From: Pedococcus aerophilus
GTDB lineage: Bacteria > Actinomycetota > Actinomycetes > Actinomycetales > Dermatophilaceae
DNA: 64,000 bases
NCBI RefSeq assembly: GCF_039532215.1
Contig: NZ_BAAARN010000001.1
Coordinates: forward strand, 1,196,391-1,260,390
Reading direction: 5' to 3'
In this document: in pieces, positions 8,816 through 17,756 of the stretch
Layout: every line of letters starts with the position of its first letter
How positions within the stretch are numbered: the first letter of the stretch is position 1
The notes under the pieces: generated by a model
Seen by the model: only the letters and a program-made list of their open reading frames with translations
Told to the model about the DNA's origin: nothing
Databases searched by the model: none
Translations under genes and position numbers: made by a program

Positions 8816-9856
8816 TCAGACGGCGTTGTCGGCACCCTCGGTGAGGTCGATCGTCTCGATGATCTCCCGGGGCTGGGCGAAGTGGCAGGCCGACAGGTGC
8901 TCGCCGGCGCCGTCGGGGCGCAGCTCGAGCAGGGGCACGTCGGTCTTGCACTTGTCCTGCGCCTTCCAGCACCGCGTGTGGAACCGGCACCCCGACGGCG
9001 GGTTCGCCGGTGAGGGGACGTCGCCCTTGAGGACGATCTGCTCCTTCTTGTCACGCAGGGTCGGGTCCGGCACGGGGACGGCCGACAGCAGCGCCTGGGT
9101 GTAGGGGTGGGTGGGGCGACCGTAGATGTCGTCCTCCTCCCCCAGCTCTGCCATCTTGCCGAGGTACATCACGCCGACGCGGTCGGAGATGTGACGCACC
9201 ACGGACAGGTCGTGGGCGATGAAGATGTAGGACAGGCCCAGCTCGTCCTGCAGCTTCTCCATCAGGTTGACGACCTGCGCCTGCACCGACACGTCGAGCG
9301 CGGAGACCGGCTCGTCGCAGATCAGGACCTTCGGGTTGAGCGCGATGCCGCGGGCGATGCCGATGCGCTGGCGCTGACCGCCGGAGAACTGGTGCGGGTA
9401 GCGGTTGATGTGCTCGGGGTTGAGCCCCACGAGGTCGAGCAGGTCCTGGACGGCCTTGCGACGACCCTTCTTCGGCACCACGTCGGGGTGGATGTCGAAG
9501 GGCTCCCCCACGATGTCGCCGACCGTCTTGCGAGGGTTGAGCGAGGTGTAGGGGTCCTGGAACACGATCTGGATGTCGCGGCGGAGCCGACGCATGGCGC
9601 GGCCCTTCTGCGCATACATGTCGACGCCGTCGAACACGACCGAGCCGGCGGTCGGCTCCTCCAGGCGCATCAGGAGACGGCCCAGGGTGGACTTGCCACA
9701 CCCGGACTCACCGACGATGCCCAGCGTCTCGCCCTTGAGGAGCTCGAAGCTGACGCCGTCGACGGCCTTGACGTGGCCCACCGTGCGGCGCAGCACGCCA
9801 CCGCGGATGGGGTAGTGCTTGACCAGGTCGGTCGCGGTCAGAATGGCTTCAGCCAT
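8816..9856 (-). CDS. dppF: Peptide ABC importer ATPase (DppF/OppF type)
   Basis: One of the two ATPases of a peptide/nickel-type importer, 346 aa. It has Walker A GESGCGKST, the Q-loop VFQDPYTSLNPR, the signature FSGGQRQRIGIARG, and Walker B VLICDEPVSALD with the D-loop and the HD switch histidine. The C-terminal oligopeptide extension has three cysteines (GCRFHTRCWKAQDKC), the usual Fe-S-like motif of DppD/F proteins. The ATG at 9856 overlaps the end of dppD by 8 bp. This is the last gene of the operon; the strong hairpin at 8758 follows. Confidence 0.93.
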   Translation of the reverse strand: MAEAILTATDLVKHYPIRGGVLRRTVGHVKAVDGVSFELLKGETLGIVGESGCGKSTLGRLLMRLEEPTAGSVVFDGVDMYAQKGRAMRRLRRDIQIVFQDPYTSLNPRKTVGDIVGEPFDIHPDVVPKKGRRKAVQDLLDLVGLNPEHINRYPHQFSGGQRQRIGIARGIALNPKVLICDEPVSALDVSVQAQVVNLMEKLQDELGLSYIFIAHDLSVVRHISDRVGVMYLGKMAELGEEDDIYGRPTHPYTQALLSAVPVPDPTLRDKKEQIVLKGDVPSPANPPSGCRFHTRCWKAQDKCKTDVPLLELRPDGAGEHLSACHFAQPREIIETIDLTEGADNAV

Positions 9857-10898
9857 TGAGGACCTCCTCGGCGAAGTGGCAGGCGGACTCACGGCCGGGA
9901 GCGATCTCCCGCAGCGCGGGACGGTCCTCACGGCAGACGTCCTGGGCGAACTTGCAGCGCGGGTTGAACGCACAGCCCTGCGGGATGCGCATGAGGTTCG
10001 GAGGCAGGCCACCGATGGCTGCGAGCTGCTGGCCCTTCTGGTCGAGGCGAGGGATCGACTCGAGCAGACCCTTGGTGTACGGGTGACCCGGCTGGCGGTA
10101 CAGGTCGTAGACGTCCGCGCGCTCGACGATGCGACCGGCGTACATGACGGCGATCTTGTCCGCCACGTCGGCCACGACGCCGAGGTCGTGGGTGATGAGG
10201 ATGAGCCCCATCTGGCGCTCCTCCTGCAGCTCCTGGAGCAGGGCCATGATCTGTGCCTGCACCGTGACGTCCAGGGCCGTGGTCGGCTCGTCGGCGATGA
10301 GGACCGCCGGGTCGAGCGCGATGGCCATCGCGATCATGATGCGCTGGCGCATACCACCGGAGAACTGGTGCGGGTAGGCCTTCACCCGCTCCTTGGCCGC
10401 CGGGATCTGCACCCGCTGCATCAGCTTGACCGCACGCTCCAGGGCGTCGGAACGGTTGATGCCGCGGTGGACGCGGAACATCTCGGCGATCTGCCAGCCC
10501 ACCGGGAACACCGGGTTGAGCGAGGACAGCGCGTCCTGGAAGACCATGGAGATCTCCGGGCCGCGGGTCTTGCGCCGCTGCTCCTCGGGCATGGTCAGCA
10601 GGTCCTGGCCGCAGTAGCGGATCTGCCCCTTGGGGATCACCGCCGGCGGGACGTCGAGGATGCCCATGATCGCCTGGGCGGTCACGGACTTGCCGGACCC
10701 CGACTCGCCGAGGATCGCCAGGGTCTGGCCCTCGTAGAGGTCGAAGTTGACGCCGTTGATGGCCTTGGCGATGCCGTCGGGGGTGTGGAACTCGACGTGG
10801 AGGTCTTCCACCTCGAGCAGCAGACCGTCCTTGGCGTGGTACTGGGACGCGGACGGGGTCTTGCCGCGCTGCGTACCGGTCGTGTCAGTTGTCGTCAT
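9849..10898 (-). CDS. dppD: Peptide ABC importer ATPase (DppD/OppD type)
   Basis: This is the second ATPase of the importer, 349 aa. Walker A is GESGSGKSV, the Q-loop VFQDALSSLNPV, the signature FSGGMRQRIMIAMA and Walker B VLIADEPTTALD. The C-terminal cysteine-bearing extension (GCAFNPRCKFAQDVC) is present. The first 20 residues are a polar, Thr-rich tail ahead of the domain. It sits 17 bp behind dppC. With DppF it would hydrolyse ATP to drive import through DppB/DppC. Confidence 0.93.
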   Translation of the reverse strand: MTTTDTTGTQRGKTPSASQYHAKDGLLLEVEDLHVEFHTPDGIAKAINGVNFDLYEGQTLAILGESGSGKSVTAQAIMGILDVPPAVIPKGQIRYCGQDLLTMPEEQRRKTRGPEISMVFQDALSSLNPVFPVGWQIAEMFRVHRGINRSDALERAVKLMQRVQIPAAKERVKAYPHQFSGGMRQRIMIAMAIALDPAVLIADEPTTALDVTVQAQIMALLQELQEERQMGLILITHDLGVVADVADKIAVMYAGRIVERADVYDLYRQPGHPYTKGLLESIPRLDQKGQQLAAIGGLPPNLMRIPQGCAFNPRCKFAQDVCREDRPALREIAPGRESACHFAEEVLNG

Positions 10899-10915
10899 GA
10901 AGGTGTCTTTCCCGC

Positions 10916-11848
10916 TCAGCGCGACTTCGGGTCGAAGGCGTCACGCACGGCGTCGCCGAGCATGATGAAGGCCAGCACCGCAAGGGACAGGAACAGGCTG
11001 GGGAACAGCAGGATGTGCGGGTAGGTCCGCAGCGCGACGAGCGCGTCGGAGATCGCCACACCCCAGGAGACCGCCGGCGGCGTCAGACCGATGCCGAGGA
11101 AGCTCAGCGTCGCCTCGACGGTGATGAAGACACCGAGGTTGATCGTGGCGACGACGATGACCGGCGCCAGGGCGTTGGGCATGACGTGGGCACGGATGAT
11201 CCGCCACGGACTCGCCCCGAGGGCGCGAGCCGCCTGGACGTAGTCGTTGGGCTTGACCTGCATGACGCTGGAGCGCATCAGGCGGGCGATGCCCGGCCAG
11301 CCGAAGATGGACAGCACGAGCACGACCTTGCCGACGACCACGAGGTACGGGGAGTTCTCGTCGTTGGGGAAGGTGGACATGAACAGGATGCCGCCGAGGA
11401 GCAGCGGGATCGCGAAGAAGATGTCCGTGACGCGCGAGACGAAGCTGTCGAGGAAGCCGCCGTAGTAGCCGGCGAGCACACCCATGACCAGTCCGATGAC
11501 CACCGTGGCGATCGTCGTGAAGACACCGACGAGGATCGAGGCGCGGGCGCCGTAGATCGTCCGGGCGTAGATGTCGTAGCCCTGGATGTCGCGACCGAAC
11601 CACGCGTCGCCACCGGGCTTCTCGCGGGCCTGCTTGAGGATCGCCTCGTTGGGGTCGACGTTGGTGAACAGCTGCGGCAGGGCTGCCATCAGCACGAACA
11701 CGGTGATGAGCCCGACGGACACCCAGAAGATCGGGTTCCGCTTGAGCTGCCGCCAGGCGTCGGACGCCAGCGAGCGGCCCTCGTCCGCCGAGCCTCCGGC
11801 GGGCTGGCCCGCCTCGGAGGAGACGGCGATGGTCGATGCCTCAGTCAT
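10916..11848 (-). CDS. dppC: Peptide ABC importer permease (DppC type)
   Basis: This inner-membrane permease of 310 aa has the OppC N-terminal region followed by five or six transmembrane helices. The EAA loop that docks the ATPase is visible (VQAARALGASPWRIIRAHVMPN). After the first helix there is a periplasmic stretch with GDAWFGRDIQGYDIYART, typical of DppC. The ATG at 11848 overlaps the dppB stop by 8 bp. Substrate type cannot be told from the permease alone. Confidence 0.93.
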   Translation of the reverse strand: MTEASTIAVSSEAGQPAGGSADEGRSLASDAWRQLKRNPIFWVSVGLITVFVLMAALPQLFTNVDPNEAILKQAREKPGGDAWFGRDIQGYDIYARTIYGARASILVGVFTTIATVVIGLVMGVLAGYYGGFLDSFVSRVTDIFFAIPLLLGGILFMSTFPNDENSPYLVVVGKVVLVLSIFGWPGIARLMRSSVMQVKPNDYVQAARALGASPWRIIRAHVMPNALAPVIVVATINLGVFITVEATLSFLGIGLTPPAVSWGVAISDALVALRTYPHILLFPSLFLSLAVLAFIMLGDAVRDAFDPKSR

Positions 11849-12767
11849 GGCTGATCCTCGGGTCGAGCACGCCGTACAGGAGGTCGACGAGCAGGTTAAC
11901 GATGAGGAAGACGAGCACCAGGATGGTCACGGTGCCCACGACGCTCACCGGGTCGCGGTTGCGGATGCCGGTGAAGAGGAACCCACCGACGCCCTGGATG
12001 TTGAAGATGCGCTCGGTCACGATGGCGCCACCGAGCAGGCCACCGAAGTCGGCGCCGATGAAGGTGACGACCGGGATGAGCGAGTTGCGCAGGGCGTGGA
12101 TGCCAAGGATGCGCGGACGCCCCAGGCCCTTGGCCACCGCCGTGCGCAGGTAGTCCGCGCGCAGGTTCTCGACCAGGTTCGTGCGGGTGAGGCGGGCGGC
12201 ATACGCGATGGACGCACTGCCCAGCACGAACGCGGGGAGGATCAGCTTGTAGTAGGTGACGTCGGACCCGACGGTCGCCGGGAAGATCGGCCACTTGAGG
12301 CCGAAGTAGTACTGCAGCGTCACACCGATCACGAAGACCGGGATGGAGATGACGAACAGCGTGCTCACCAGGACGAGGTTGTCGATGAACTTGCCCTTGC
12401 GGATGCCCGCGAGGACACCGGCGAGGATGCCGATGACGGTCTCGAAGAGGATCGCCATGCCGGCCAGCTTGGCCGTCGTCGGGTAGCGCAGCTCGAGCTC
12501 GTCGAGGACCTTCAGGTCACGGAAGTTCGTGCCGAGGTCGCCCTGGGCGAGGTTGCCGAGGTAGGTGAAGTACCGGATGAAGAACGGGTCGTTGAGCCCG
12601 TGCTTCTCACGGAAGTCGGCCACGAAGGCGGCGGGGCAGGGCCGCTCACCGCACAGGCCGATGGTCGGGTCGCCGGGCAGGGCGTAGACCATGAAGAAAA
12701 TGATGAACGTGGCACCAAGCAGCACCGGGATCATCTGGATCAGTCGCCGAAGGATGTACTTGTACAC
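11841..12767 (-). CDS. dppB: Peptide ABC importer permease (DppB type)
   Basis: The permease starts at GTG 12767 behind a near-perfect ribosome site (AAAGGAGGTGA), the strongest in the window, giving 308 aa. The N-terminal helix MYKYILRRLIQMIPVLLGAT is followed by a periplasmic loop with two cysteines (LCGERPCPAAF), then the transmembrane core and the EAA loop (DYLRTAVAKGLGRPRILGIHALRN). It lies about 250 bp behind dppA, separated by a hairpin. The strong ribosome site may offset reduced read-through. Confidence 0.93.
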   Translation of the reverse strand: MYKYILRRLIQMIPVLLGATFIIFFMVYALPGDPTIGLCGERPCPAAFVADFREKHGLNDPFFIRYFTYLGNLAQGDLGTNFRDLKVLDELELRYPTTAKLAGMAILFETVIGILAGVLAGIRKGKFIDNLVLVSTLFVISIPVFVIGVTLQYYFGLKWPIFPATVGSDVTYYKLILPAFVLGSASIAYAARLTRTNLVENLRADYLRTAVAKGLGRPRILGIHALRNSLIPVVTFIGADFGGLLGGAIVTERIFNIQGVGGFLFTGIRNRDPVSVVGTVTILVLVFLIVNLLVDLLYGVLDPRISHD

Positions 12768-12934
12768 GTCACCTCCTTTGGTTTGACGCACGCAGGATGG
12801 GGTGTTCCCGCAGGCGTGGCTGGACGAGCCGGGACGCTACCTCAGGTAGGCGCCGATGCCCATCACAACATAGTCGTACAGGGGTGGGGCGGGGCAGCAG
12901 GCGGGTCTCGCCACGACTGTCCCCGGACAGGCCA

Positions 12935-12965
12935 TCGGCCTGCCGGCACTGGGCCGGCAGGCCGA
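12935..12965 (-). terminator. Hairpin between dppA and dppB
   Basis: TCGGCCTGCCGGC and its complement form a perfect 13-bp stem with a 5-base loop. It follows the dppA stop by about 50 bp. It probably acts as a partial terminator or 3'-end protector, giving more binding protein than permease, as in many ABC operons. Confidence 0.65.
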
Positions 12966-13015
12966 CGACGCTGTCTGGATCCGCTCACCCGGTGGGGCGG
13001 GCGGTCCGGGTCGAC

Positions 13016-14677
13016 TTACTTCAGCGCGAGGCTGGAGAAGTCGATGGTGCCGAACGCGGTGATCTTCACGCCGGTGACCTTGTCGGACCAGCCGAAGGTC
13101 GCGGTGGAGTACCACATCGGGATGGCCGGCATGTCGTTGGCGAGCAGTGCCTCGGCCTCCTGGTACTTGGCGTTGGCCTGAGCAGCATCCGTGGCCGCAG
13201 CACCCTCGACGAGGAGCTTGTCGAACTCGGGGTTGCTGTACTTGCCATCGTTCGAGGACGCGCCGGTCTTGAAGATCGGGGCGAGGAAGTTCTCGATCGA
13301 CGGGTAGTCCATCTGCCAGCCGGTGCGGAACATGCCCTTCTGCTTGCCCGCCGCGATGTTGCCGCGGAAGGTGGAGAAGTCGACGACCGGGGTCGCGACG
13401 CAGTCGGTACCGAGGGCACCCTTGATGGAGTTGCAGGTCGCCTCGACCCACGCCTTGTGAGAAGCGTCGGCGTTGTAGGCGATCGTCATCTTGCCGCCCT
13501 TGAAGCCGCCGGCCTCGTCCAGCTTGGCCTTGGCCTTGGCAGCGTCGAAGGTGCAGTACTCGCCACAGGCGTTGGCCTTGTAGCCGTCGACGACCGGGGA
13601 GACCCAGCCGGTGGCGGGCTGACGGGTGTTGTTGAAGATCTGCTTGATGATCGTCGGGCGGTCGATGGCCATGGAGATGGCCTGGCGCACCTTCGGGTCG
13701 GCGTAGTTCGGGTCGACCTTGACCGGCGCGAACGTGATGGTCTGGATGACACCAACAGCCTTCTGGGCGTTGCGGTCAGGCAGGTCCGTCTTGTACTTGT
13801 CGTCGATCATCGCCGAGGACGGGACCTCGTCGGTGACGTCGAGGTTGTTGGCCTGGACGTCGGTGTAGGCAGCGTCAGCGTCCTGGTAGATCTTGAACGT
13901 GATGTTGTCGAGCTTGCCACCGAACTTGCCGGAGTAGTCAGCGAACTTGCTGAGCTTGATCTCGGTGTTCTTGGTCCAGGAGTCGAGCTTGAACGGGCCA
14001 GCGCCGACCGGCTTCTCGCCGTAGGCCTTGGGGTCCGCGAAGAAGGAGTCCGGCAGCGGCGAGAACGCCGAGTAGCCGAGACGGACCGGCATGTTGGAGA
14101 CCTTCTCCGTGGTCTTGATCGTGAAGGTGTAGTCGTCCTTCACGGCGAGACCGGAGAGCTTGTCGGCCTTGGGGGTGAAGCCCTTGCAGGGGTCTTCCTC
14201 GTCCGTGCCAGCACACTGCATGTCACCGAAGCCCTCGATGGGCTCCATGAAGTACCCGGAGGACTGGGCGTTCGGGCCGAAGGCGGCGTAGTTCCAGGCA
14301 TCGACGAAGTTCTTCGCCTTGACCTCGGTGCCGTCGTGGAACTTGTAGCCCTTGACGAGGGTGACGGTGAAGTTCTGGTTGTCCGTGGACTCGATCTTCT
14401 CCGCGATGTCGTTCTCGGGAGCAGCGCTCTCGGGGTTGTAGTGGACGAGCTTGGCCGTGATGGCGTCGAGCACGTTTCCACCACAGGTCTCCGTGGTGTT
14501 GCTGGGGATCAGCGGGTTCTGGGGGTTGCACCCACGGACCGTGACAGCGCCGCCGGTCTGGCCTCCGGCGCTGGAGCTGGTGTCCGTGGAGTCGGAACCG
14601 CCACCACAGGCTGCAGCGAGCAGCGCAACGGTGGAGATGCCGGCAACCATGGTCACCGTGCGAGTAAGTCCTCGCAT
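13016..14677 (-). CDS. dppA: Peptide ABC importer substrate-binding lipoprotein
   Basis: The 553-aa product is a family 5 solute-binding protein anchored to the outer face of the membrane. The signal peptide ends in a lipobox (LLAAAC) and is followed by a Gly/Ser/Thr-rich linker. Family motifs are visible: FTVTLVKGYKFHDGTEVKAKNF, VGAGPFKLDSW, and the VRQAISMAIDRP signature. Six cysteines in the mature part (GCNPQN, ETCGGN, QCAGTDEEDPC and others) suggest disulfides. The ATG at 14677 follows AGGAGGA. It is the first gene of the dpp operon. Confidence 0.93.
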   Translation of the reverse strand: MRGLTRTVTMVAGISTVALLAAACGGGSDSTDTSSSAGGQTGGAVTVRGCNPQNPLIPSNTTETCGGNVLDAITAKLVHYNPESAAPENDIAEKIESTDNQNFTVTLVKGYKFHDGTEVKAKNFVDAWNYAAFGPNAQSSGYFMEPIEGFGDMQCAGTDEEDPCKGFTPKADKLSGLAVKDDYTFTIKTTEKVSNMPVRLGYSAFSPLPDSFFADPKAYGEKPVGAGPFKLDSWTKNTEIKLSKFADYSGKFGGKLDNITFKIYQDADAAYTDVQANNLDVTDEVPSSAMIDDKYKTDLPDRNAQKAVGVIQTITFAPVKVDPNYADPKVRQAISMAIDRPTIIKQIFNNTRQPATGWVSPVVDGYKANACGEYCTFDAAKAKAKLDEAGGFKGGKMTIAYNADASHKAWVEATCNSIKGALGTDCVATPVVDFSTFRGNIAAGKQKGMFRTGWQMDYPSIENFLAPIFKTGASSNDGKYSNPEFDKLLVEGAAATDAAQANAKYQEAEALLANDMPAIPMWYSTATFGWSDKVTGVKITAFGTIDFSSLALK

Positions 14678-14701
14678 TGATGTCCTCCTACTTAGGGTCT
14701 G

Positions 14702-14717
14702 CCGTTCGTGTGAACGG
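14702..14717. repeat. Inverted repeat in the dppA leader
   Basis: CCGTTC and GAACGG flank GTGT, 25 bases upstream of the dppA ATG. It may be an operator or an mRNA hairpin near the ribosome site. The surrounding 14678-14896 stretch holds the dppA promoter region; I could not fix a convincing -35/-10 pair. Confidence 0.4.
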
Positions 14718-14896
14718 TCGGTCCGGGCTGCCCACCGGTCGGAGTGCAGCCCTGTAACGCCCAGGGCGTCGTGTTGTGGGACCCATGAAAGAGCAAGGAG
14801 GGAGTAAAGGCGACGCTCCGGGCCAACCCGAGACAAAAACGTGATCGTCCCGATGCCCGCCCGGAAGCAGATCTTCGGCGGGAGTGGCTTTTGGAC

Positions 14897-15370
14897 CTAT
14901 TGGGACGTGTTGCTCACGATCTCGCCCCACACGGCCTCGGCTCCCGAGTGGCCGACCCTGACGGTCCACACGACGACCACCGCTGCCGCTGCCGTGACCA
15001 GCACGGACAGCCCGGTACGCAGCCCTGCCGAGCGACCGCCCGCACCGTCACCGCGGGTGCGGTGCACCTGGACGAGCACCGCGGTCAGGAGCAGGGCGCC
15101 GGCGATGAGCGGCAGCGGGTCGGCCAGCTCACCGTGCTCGAGGGCGGCCCGGCCCCCGAGCCGACGCTGCAACGCCTCCCCCGACTCCTTCGCCACGAAC
15201 GTCATCGCGGTGACCACGAGGTCGGCGGCCACGACGAGCCATCCGGTGGCCGGTCGCGCAGGGCGGCGCCAGGCCCAGACGAGAGTGACCACGGCCATCA
15301 GCGGCAGGAGCACCACGACTCCGTGGACGACGAGCGCGTGGACGGGAAGTCCGAAGATGGTGTCGAACAC
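14897..15370 (-). CDS. DUF2231 membrane protein
   Basis: This 157-aa protein has four hydrophobic segments: VHALVVHGVVVLLPLMAVVTLVW, TGWLVVAADLVVTAMTF, PLPLIAGALLLTAVLV and VLVTAAAAVVVVWTV. The opening GLPVHALVVHGVVVLLPL and the late VRVGHSGAEAVWG are the conserved histidine motifs of DUF2231, a family thought to bind haem or act near redox enzymes; no function is proven. It starts with GTG at 15370 behind AGGAG. It is divergent from hisN. No operon partner is evident. Confidence 0.85.
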   Translation of the reverse strand: MFDTIFGLPVHALVVHGVVVLLPLMAVVTLVWAWRRPARPATGWLVVAADLVVTAMTFVAKESGEALQRRLGGRAALEHGELADPLPLIAGALLLTAVLVQVHRTRGDGAGGRSAGLRTGLSVLVTAAAAVVVVWTVRVGHSGAEAVWGEIVSNTSQ

Positions 15371-15530
15371 GGCGGCTCCTGCGGTTCGGTCGGGCCCCGG
15401 GTGGGTGGTGAAGTCGGGACCTCGGGCGCTCCGACGCTAGTGGTGCGGCGGGCTCCGCGGCACCCCGTGCGGCTGGGAGATTGCTGTGAGTGCTCCCGTG
15501 GCGGTCACTCGCCGGAGCAGGACCACGGGC

Positions 15531-15536
15531 TAGCGT
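15531..15536 (+). promoter_or_regulatory. Putative leaderless -10 box for hisN
   Basis: TAGCGT lies 6 bases before the GTG start of hisN; there is no Shine-Dalgarno site. Confidence 0.45.
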
Positions 15537-15542
15537 GGGCGG

Positions 15543-16334
15543 GTGCCCTACGACGACGACCTGCGCCTCGCCCATGTCCTGGCGGACGCCGTCGAACGCA
15601 TCACCATGGCGCGCTTCCGCGCCGAGGACCTGGTCGTGGAGTCCAAGCCGGACATGACGCTGGTCAGCGACGCGGACCGCTCGGCGGAGGAGCTGGTCCG
15701 CTCGCAGCTCAAGCGCACCCGCCCTCGTGACGCCGTGGAGGGCGAGGAGTTCGAGACGACCGGGCACGGTCCCCGACGCTGGGTCATCGACCCCATCGAC
15801 GGCACGCACAACTTCGTCCGCGGCGTGCCCGCGTGGGCCACGCTCATCTCCCTCGTCGACGAGGGGCAGCCCGTCCTGGGTCTGGTCGCGGCGCCCGCCC
15901 TGGGCCGGCGCTGGTGGGCCGCAACGGGATCCGGCGCCTGGTCAGGTCGCAGCCTCACGGCCGCGAAGCGGATCCACGTCTCGCGGGTGCCTCGCATCGA
16001 GGACGCCTCGCTGTCCTACTCGAGCCTCTCGGGCTGGCGTGCCCTCGACCGCCGCCAGCAGTTCCTCGACCTCACCGACGAGTGCTGGCGCACCCGTGCC
16101 TACGGCGACTTCTGGTCGTACATGCTCGTCGCCGAGGGTGCGGTGGACATCGCCGCCGAGCCCGACCTCGCCGTCTACGACATGGCCGCGCTCGTGCCCA
16201 TCGTCACCGAGGCGGGCGGCCGGTTCACCTCGCTCGCCGGGGAGGACGGCCCCTGGGGCGGCAACGCGCTCGCGACCAACGGACTGCTGCACGACGAGGT
16301 CCTCGGCCGCCTCGGCACCGACGCCCGCGCCTAG
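15543..16334 (+). CDS. hisN: Histidinol-phosphatase of the inositol monophosphatase family
   Basis: The 263-aa enzyme has the lithium-sensitive phosphatase fold. The metal sites are visible: E-E in VEGEEFE, D-P-I-D-G-T in [12 protein letters not shown], and the late aspartate in [12 protein letters not shown]. In actinobacteria this sequence type (with [22 protein letters not shown]) is the HisN that removes phosphate from histidinol phosphate in histidine synthesis. A role on inositol phosphates cannot be ruled out from sequence. The GTG at 15543 directly follows a -10-like box by 6 bases, suggesting a leaderless mRNA. Confidence 0.85.
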   Translation: MPYDDDLRLAHVLADAVERITMARFRAEDLVVESKPDMTLVSDADRSAEELVRSQLKRTRPRDAVEGEEFETTGHGPRRWVIDPIDGTHNFVRGVPAWATLISLVDEGQPVLGLVAAPALGRRWWAATGSGAWSGRSLTAAKRIHVSRVPRIEDASLSYSSLSGWRALDRRQQFLDLTDECWRTRAYGDFWSYMLVAEGAVDIAAEPDLAVYDMAALVPIVTEAGGRFTSLAGEDGPWGGNALATNGLLHDEVLGRLGTDARA

Positions 16335-16358
16335 GCGACGGACGTCGGTGCGTCCCCG

Positions 16359-17756
16359 TCAGTTGGGGACGACGCTGACCTCGCCCACGCCCAGCGCGCG
16401 GATCGCGTCGGCATACGTCGAGGCGTCGCCGACCACGACGACCGTCCACTCCCCCTGCACCCAGCGGCGGTAGGCGTCCGTCAGCTCCTGGGGCTCCAGG
16501 CCGCGCATCTGCTCGAGGTTGCGGGTGGTGAACTCGGTGGTGAGTCCTTCGAGCGCCATCGACGACGCCTCGTCGGCGACGGCGTCCGCGGTGGCGTAGC
16601 GACCGGGGGCGGTCTTGCTCACGAAGTCCACACCGGCGCGCACCTCCTCTTCGCCGAAGCCGTCCCGCCCGCTGCCGAGGATCTCCAGCAGCAGCTGGAC
16701 GGACTCGACCGTCGCGTCGGCACGGACCGAGCCCGAGGTGAGGAAGAGGCCGCCGGAGCTGCGCGGCCGGAAGACCGAGCGGATGCCGTAGGTGTAGCCC
16801 TTCTCCTCGCGCAGCACCGCGTCCACCCGCGCGTTGGGTGAGCCGCCGACGATGAACCCGAGGACGGGGTATGGCGCCCAGCCGCCCTCGGCGCGCCGGT
16901 CCGGACCGGCGCACCCCACGAGCACCTCGCTCTGGACCGAGCCGGGGCGGTCGACCAGGACGATGCGCGCGGCGTCCGGCGCCCGGCGTGCGGGGACGGC
17001 GGCGGGGACCTCGACCTCGGCGCGCCAACCGCCGAGCGTGCGCTCGACCATCGCGACGACGTCGAGGTCGGACAGGTCACCGGCCACCACGACGGTCATG
17101 CCCTGCGGGCCGATGTGGCGGGCGTGGAAGTCGACCACGTCCTGACGGGTCAGCGCCGAGATCGACGCAGCGGTGCCTGCCGACGGGCGGGACGCGCGGT
17201 CCTGCGGGTCGTAGAACGTGGCGACGAACTCGCGCGCGGCCCGCTGGGGTGCGAGCGCACGCTCCTGCTCGATCTCCGCGAGCCGGGTGCGACGGATGCG
17301 GTCCACCTCGGACTGCGGGAAGACCGGCTCGGACACCGCCAGGGTGAGCAGCTCGAGGGCTTCCTCGAGGCGTCGCTTCGGCACGTCGAGGTCGACGCCG
17401 ACGCCGGCTTCGTTGACCGAGGCCCCGAGCGCGATCCCCTTGCGCTCCAACAGCTCTGCGAACTCCTCCGGGCTGTGCTCGGCCGTCCCCTCGTCGAGCA
17501 GTCGTGCCATCACGGTGGCCACGCCCTCGACCTCGCGCGGCTCGGCGGACAGCGGCAGCGGGATGGCCGTGCGGACCGAGACGACGTACTGGCCGGGGAT
17601 GTCGTAGGTCAGCACCTCGATGCCGTTGGGCAGGGTGCTGCGGGTGGGCACGGGGAAGCTCCACGGCCCGGGCGGGGTCACCTCGGGACGCGGCGCCCCG
17701 ACGGGGGCGTCCTGCGCGGTGGCGGTGTCGACCGCCGTGGTGTCACGGGTGCTCAT
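16359..17756 (-). CDS. M16 family peptidase-like protein, non-catalytic partner
   Basis: A 465-aa member of the M16 (pitrilysin/processing peptidase) family. The zinc motif HxxEH is absent: the matching place reads MARLLDEGT. The substrate-side motif REEKGYTYGI with the conserved R/Y pair is kept in the C-terminal half. This is the pattern of the alpha-type subunit that works with a catalytic M16 partner. The partner is the gene immediately upstream; the ATG overlaps its stop by 4 bp. The two most likely form a heterodimer that degrades peptides. Confidence 0.87.
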   Translation of the reverse strand: MSTRDTTAVDTATAQDAPVGAPRPEVTPPGPWSFPVPTRSTLPNGIEVLTYDIPGQYVVSVRTAIPLPLSAEPREVEGVATVMARLLDEGTAEHSPEEFAELLERKGIALGASVNEAGVGVDLDVPKRRLEEALELLTLAVSEPVFPQSEVDRIRRTRLAEIEQERALAPQRAAREFVATFYDPQDRASRPSAGTAASISALTRQDVVDFHARHIGPQGMTVVVAGDLSDLDVVAMVERTLGGWRAEVEVPAAVPARRAPDAARIVLVDRPGSVQSEVLVGCAGPDRRAEGGWAPYPVLGFIVGGSPNARVDAVLREEKGYTYGIRSVFRPRSSGGLFLTSGSVRADATVESVQLLLEILGSGRDGFGEEEVRAGVDFVSKTAPGRYATADAVADEASSMALEGLTTEFTTRNLEQMRGLEPQELTDAYRRWVQGEWTVVVVGDASTYADAIRALGVGEVSVVPN

